This document shows positions 14,132 to 15,679 of a DNA stretch of 15,679 bases, piece by piece. The first letter of the stretch is position 1; every line of letters begins with the position of its first letter. Below the pieces are notes generated by a model. It was not told where the DNA came from and made no database searches. It saw only the letters and a program-made list of their open reading frames with translations. The stretch lies in the NCBI GenBank assembly GCA_949878535.1, contig CATLAS010000004.1:1-15679 (forward strand), given 5' to 3'. This DNA comes from an uncultured Eubacteriales bacterium. Lineage in GTDB: Bacteria; Bacillota; Clostridia; Oscillospirales; CAG-272. Position numbers and translations under genes: made by a program.

Positions 14132-15196
14132 TCACGAAAACACATATTCACTGGATTCGCCAATTTCCCCGTTGGAAATTGCATAGTAGGTTGTACCGTC
14201 CGCACTCACATACCATCCGCCCAGATCCGACTTGCATAGCTTACACAGGAAAATGCCTTCTGCTTCCACGGTATATTGCACAGCGCTGCGTCCGCCGAAA
14301 AAGCCTTCTTCCTTTGCGGTAATGTCAATCGTTACATCCCCGGCAGTATATGCTGCCCGCGCCAGATCCTGAGCTTCTCCTGCATCTTCCATATAATGAC
14401 CCAAAGTATACGCACTGCCGTCCCATTCCACCGCACGATATAATCCAAGACAGTTTATATCGGCGTACCATAATGCGTCCGGCGTATATGCAATATATGC
14501 ACCGCTGCCGTATGCGCCTGATCCAGCTATATATACAGTACAGGCCTCACCATTTATCTCTGTTTCCCCATCGGAAGGAGAGACGGCAGCATCACCGGCA
14601 AAGGTACGTACAATTTTTGCGGCAATATCGTCTGCTCCCTCTACCGTTTGAGATGCCAACTCCAATGCCAAGGTATCAGTAAACTGATAGGTAGAACGCA
14701 CTGTTCCAAATCCTTCCGTTTCCAGTACACTGCTGATTGTACCGGAATCTGGATCTGGTTTGGGATTTTTCACCAGCCGATACGCTGCACACGGCACATA
14801 CTTCCCGCTCTCTGCATCCCACAGCCACAGATTATAACATGCTTCTTCCTGAGTTTCGCTATATACTGTCTGCAAATCTGCAAATCCGTCGCCATTGACG
14901 TCCTCACGGATCAAGTTTTCCATTGCATTGGCTACGGCGGTATCGTATGTAAGGGTTTGCAGTTTTTCACCCGTTCCGCCGTCATCCCAAAGAGTGATCT
15001 TTCCCCTATCCAAAGAATACAGGAGCTTTATTTCTCGGGAAACATAAAAGGAACCGTCATATTCGATTTGGTTGCGCCAGTCTGTAGCCTGCTTTACAGG
15101 AGCCGTATCCTCAGCTTCTGTTTTTTTGCTGCAAGCTGCCACAAACGGGAGCAAAAGAAAGATACATAGTCCCAATGCAAATTTTTTCATATTCAT
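14132..15196 (-). CDS. Putative lipoprotein with DxNGDG calcium-type motif
   Basis: A 354-aa exported lipoprotein from the ATG at 15196 (MNMKKFALGL...). ATGs at 15208 and 15190 are alternatives, and the ribosome site AAGAAAG is weak. A lysine-led signal peptide ends in the lipobox FVAAC, making Cys22 the lipidated residue; LspA in this window would process it. The mature part starts with a charged linker (SKKTEAEDTAPVKQATDW). A beta-rich section holds REDVNGDGFADLQTVY, an FG-GAP/VCBS or EF-loop-like calcium motif of the kind also seen in clostridial surface lipoproteins. Later segments (GACTVYIAGSG-like, DALWYADINCLGLY, GWYVSADGTTYYAI) are also strand-rich and aromatic. No enzymatic motif was recognised. 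It is likely cotranscribed with the following 186-aa gene. The lipoprotein call is firm; the function is unknown. Confidence 0.82.
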   Translation of the reverse strand: MNMKKFALGLCIFLLLPFVAACSKKTEAEDTAPVKQATDWRNQIEYDGSFYVSREIKLLYSLDRGKITLWDDGGTGEKLQTLTYDTAVANAMENLIREDVNGDGFADLQTVYSETQEEACYNLWLWDAESGKYVPCAAYRLVKNPKPDPDSGTISSVLETEGFGTVRSTYQFTDTLALELASQTVEGADDIAAKIVRTFAGDAAVSPSDGETEINGEACTVYIAGSGAYGSGAYIAYTPDALWYADINCLGLYRAVEWDGSAYTLGHYMEDAGEAQDLARAAYTAGDVTIDITAKEEGFFGGRSAVQYTVEAEGIFLCKLCKSDLGGWYVSADGTTYYAISNGEIGESSEYVFS

Positions 15197-15208
15197 AATA
15201 ACACACAT

Positions 15209-15640
15209 ACTTTCTTAGAATGGATGCCGCATTAGTAGAAAAAAACATACCGTGATGTATGAGGTACAAACTTCAATAGGCTCCCCCAGCAAAGGGAGGT
15301 GGTATACAGCACGCAACTTTTTAAAGGCTCCCTTGTGCAAAGGGGGCTGGCTCCGCGTAGCGGAGACTGGGGGATTGTCTATACAGTCATTTAGGATAAT
15401 CTTTAAATCGAAAGTGCTTGCATACAATCCCTCCGAGTTTTGCTGCGCAAAACCCACCTCCCTTTGCACAAGGGAGGCTATAGTATGGCGCGCCGTTCAT
15501 CCTCTTTGCCGGGGAAGGCTAAGTGAGTAGGATGGAATTTTCGCCGTGTTATCTCCAGGATCCGCGTAGTGGCTCCCTGCATAAGGGAGCCTTATGATAC
15601 TTACGCTCCTGAGAAGACCCTTTGATAGTGAGAGCCCTTT
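15209..15640. repeat. Repeat block 3: inverted composite element plus flanking hairpins
   Basis: No credible gene is visible from 15209 to the window end. Hairpin CTCCCCCAGCAAAGGGAG lies at 15281-15298. The composite runs from 15326 to 15477: GGCTCCCTTGTGCAAAGGGGGC, stem CTCCGC-GTA-GCGGAG (15351-15365), GGGATTGT (15371-15378), a 45-bp core, ACAATCCC (15424-15431), stem GTTTTGC-TGC-GCAAAAC (15437-15453) and hairpin CCTCCCTTTGCACAAGGGAGG (15457-15477). A further isolated hairpin GGCTCCCTGCATAAGGGAGCC lies at 15571-15591. The lipoprotein promoter should be in 15209-15280 on the minus strand, but I see no strong -35/-10 pair. Confidence 0.85.
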
Positions 15641-15675
15641 CGTCCGCTGTCCCATATACAGAAAGAAAGCGGACG
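15641..15675. repeat. Inverted repeat CGTCCGCT/AGCGGACG at window edge
   Basis: Eight-bp arms at 15641-15648 and 15668-15675, with an inner CTGT/ACAG pair, form a 12-bp interrupted hairpin. There is no T-run on either side within the window. It could belong to a leader or an element continuing beyond the edge. Confidence 0.5.
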
Positions 15676-15679
15676 CTGT

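Noticed and set aside
15246..15262. Short stem CATAC/GTATG with a T-run on the minus strand as a terminator upstream of the lipoprotein
   Set aside because: Only five base pairs, AT-rich, and located where the lipoprotein promoter region is expected; too weak to call.
7926..15477. Integron attC sites
   Set aside because: No integrase and no cassette structure; the GTTRRRY-type core sites were not seen, and paired inverted arms around a shared core do not fit.

Overview
The window looks like a chromosomal segment of a low-to-mid GC Firmicute of the class Clostridia, probably a gut Oscillospirales/Ruminococcaceae-type organism. Three things point there: a Gram-positive yggS-sepF-ylmH-divIVA-lspA-rluD cell-division block, a T-box leader, and a family of GGCTCCCTTTG-type palindromic repeats of a kind I associate with that group. 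The taxonomy is inferred; there is no rRNA or other marker in the window.

Left part (1-7362, all plus strand): a 5'-truncated YhaN-like SMC/ABC ATPase, a membrane-anchored HlyD-like protein, then YggS (PLP homeostasis), SepF (FtsZ anchor), a YlmH-type S4 RNA-binding protein, DivIVA, signal peptidase II (LspA) and an RluD-family pseudouridine synthase. Spacing is tight, and divIVA/lspA and lspA/rluD overlap by ATGA, so the second half at least is one operon. Compared with the Bacillus subtilis order, ylmG and ileS are missing.

Middle part (7363-11653): a strong promoter drives a complete T-box leader with terminator. The specifier reads best as UAC (Tyr). No amino-acid gene follows it. Instead there is a block of palindromic and 54-bp tandem repeats, then an acyl-CoA synthetase (AMP-forming) and a sodium:solute symporter (SSS family) that look co-transcribed and may form an uptake-and-activation pair for an organic acid.

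Right part (11654-15679, genes on the minus strand): a second repeat block separates the symporter from a convergent MATE efflux pump, whose C-terminus runs into the repeat. The MATE gene has its own promoter and a two-hairpin leader with complementary loops ending in a terminator, which best fits a guanidine-IV (mepA-motif) riboswitch. Upstream of it lie a small unrecognised protein and a lipoprotein, probably one transcription unit, and then a third repeat block to the window edge.

The three repeat blocks share one architecture: outward-facing hairpins that are often followed by T-runs, then a stem whose sequence varies but stays self-complementary, then GGGATTGT - about 45 bp AT-rich core - ACAATCCC, then the mirror image. 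This repeat family, the T-box without an obvious target and the putative guanidine-IV switch are the most notable content.
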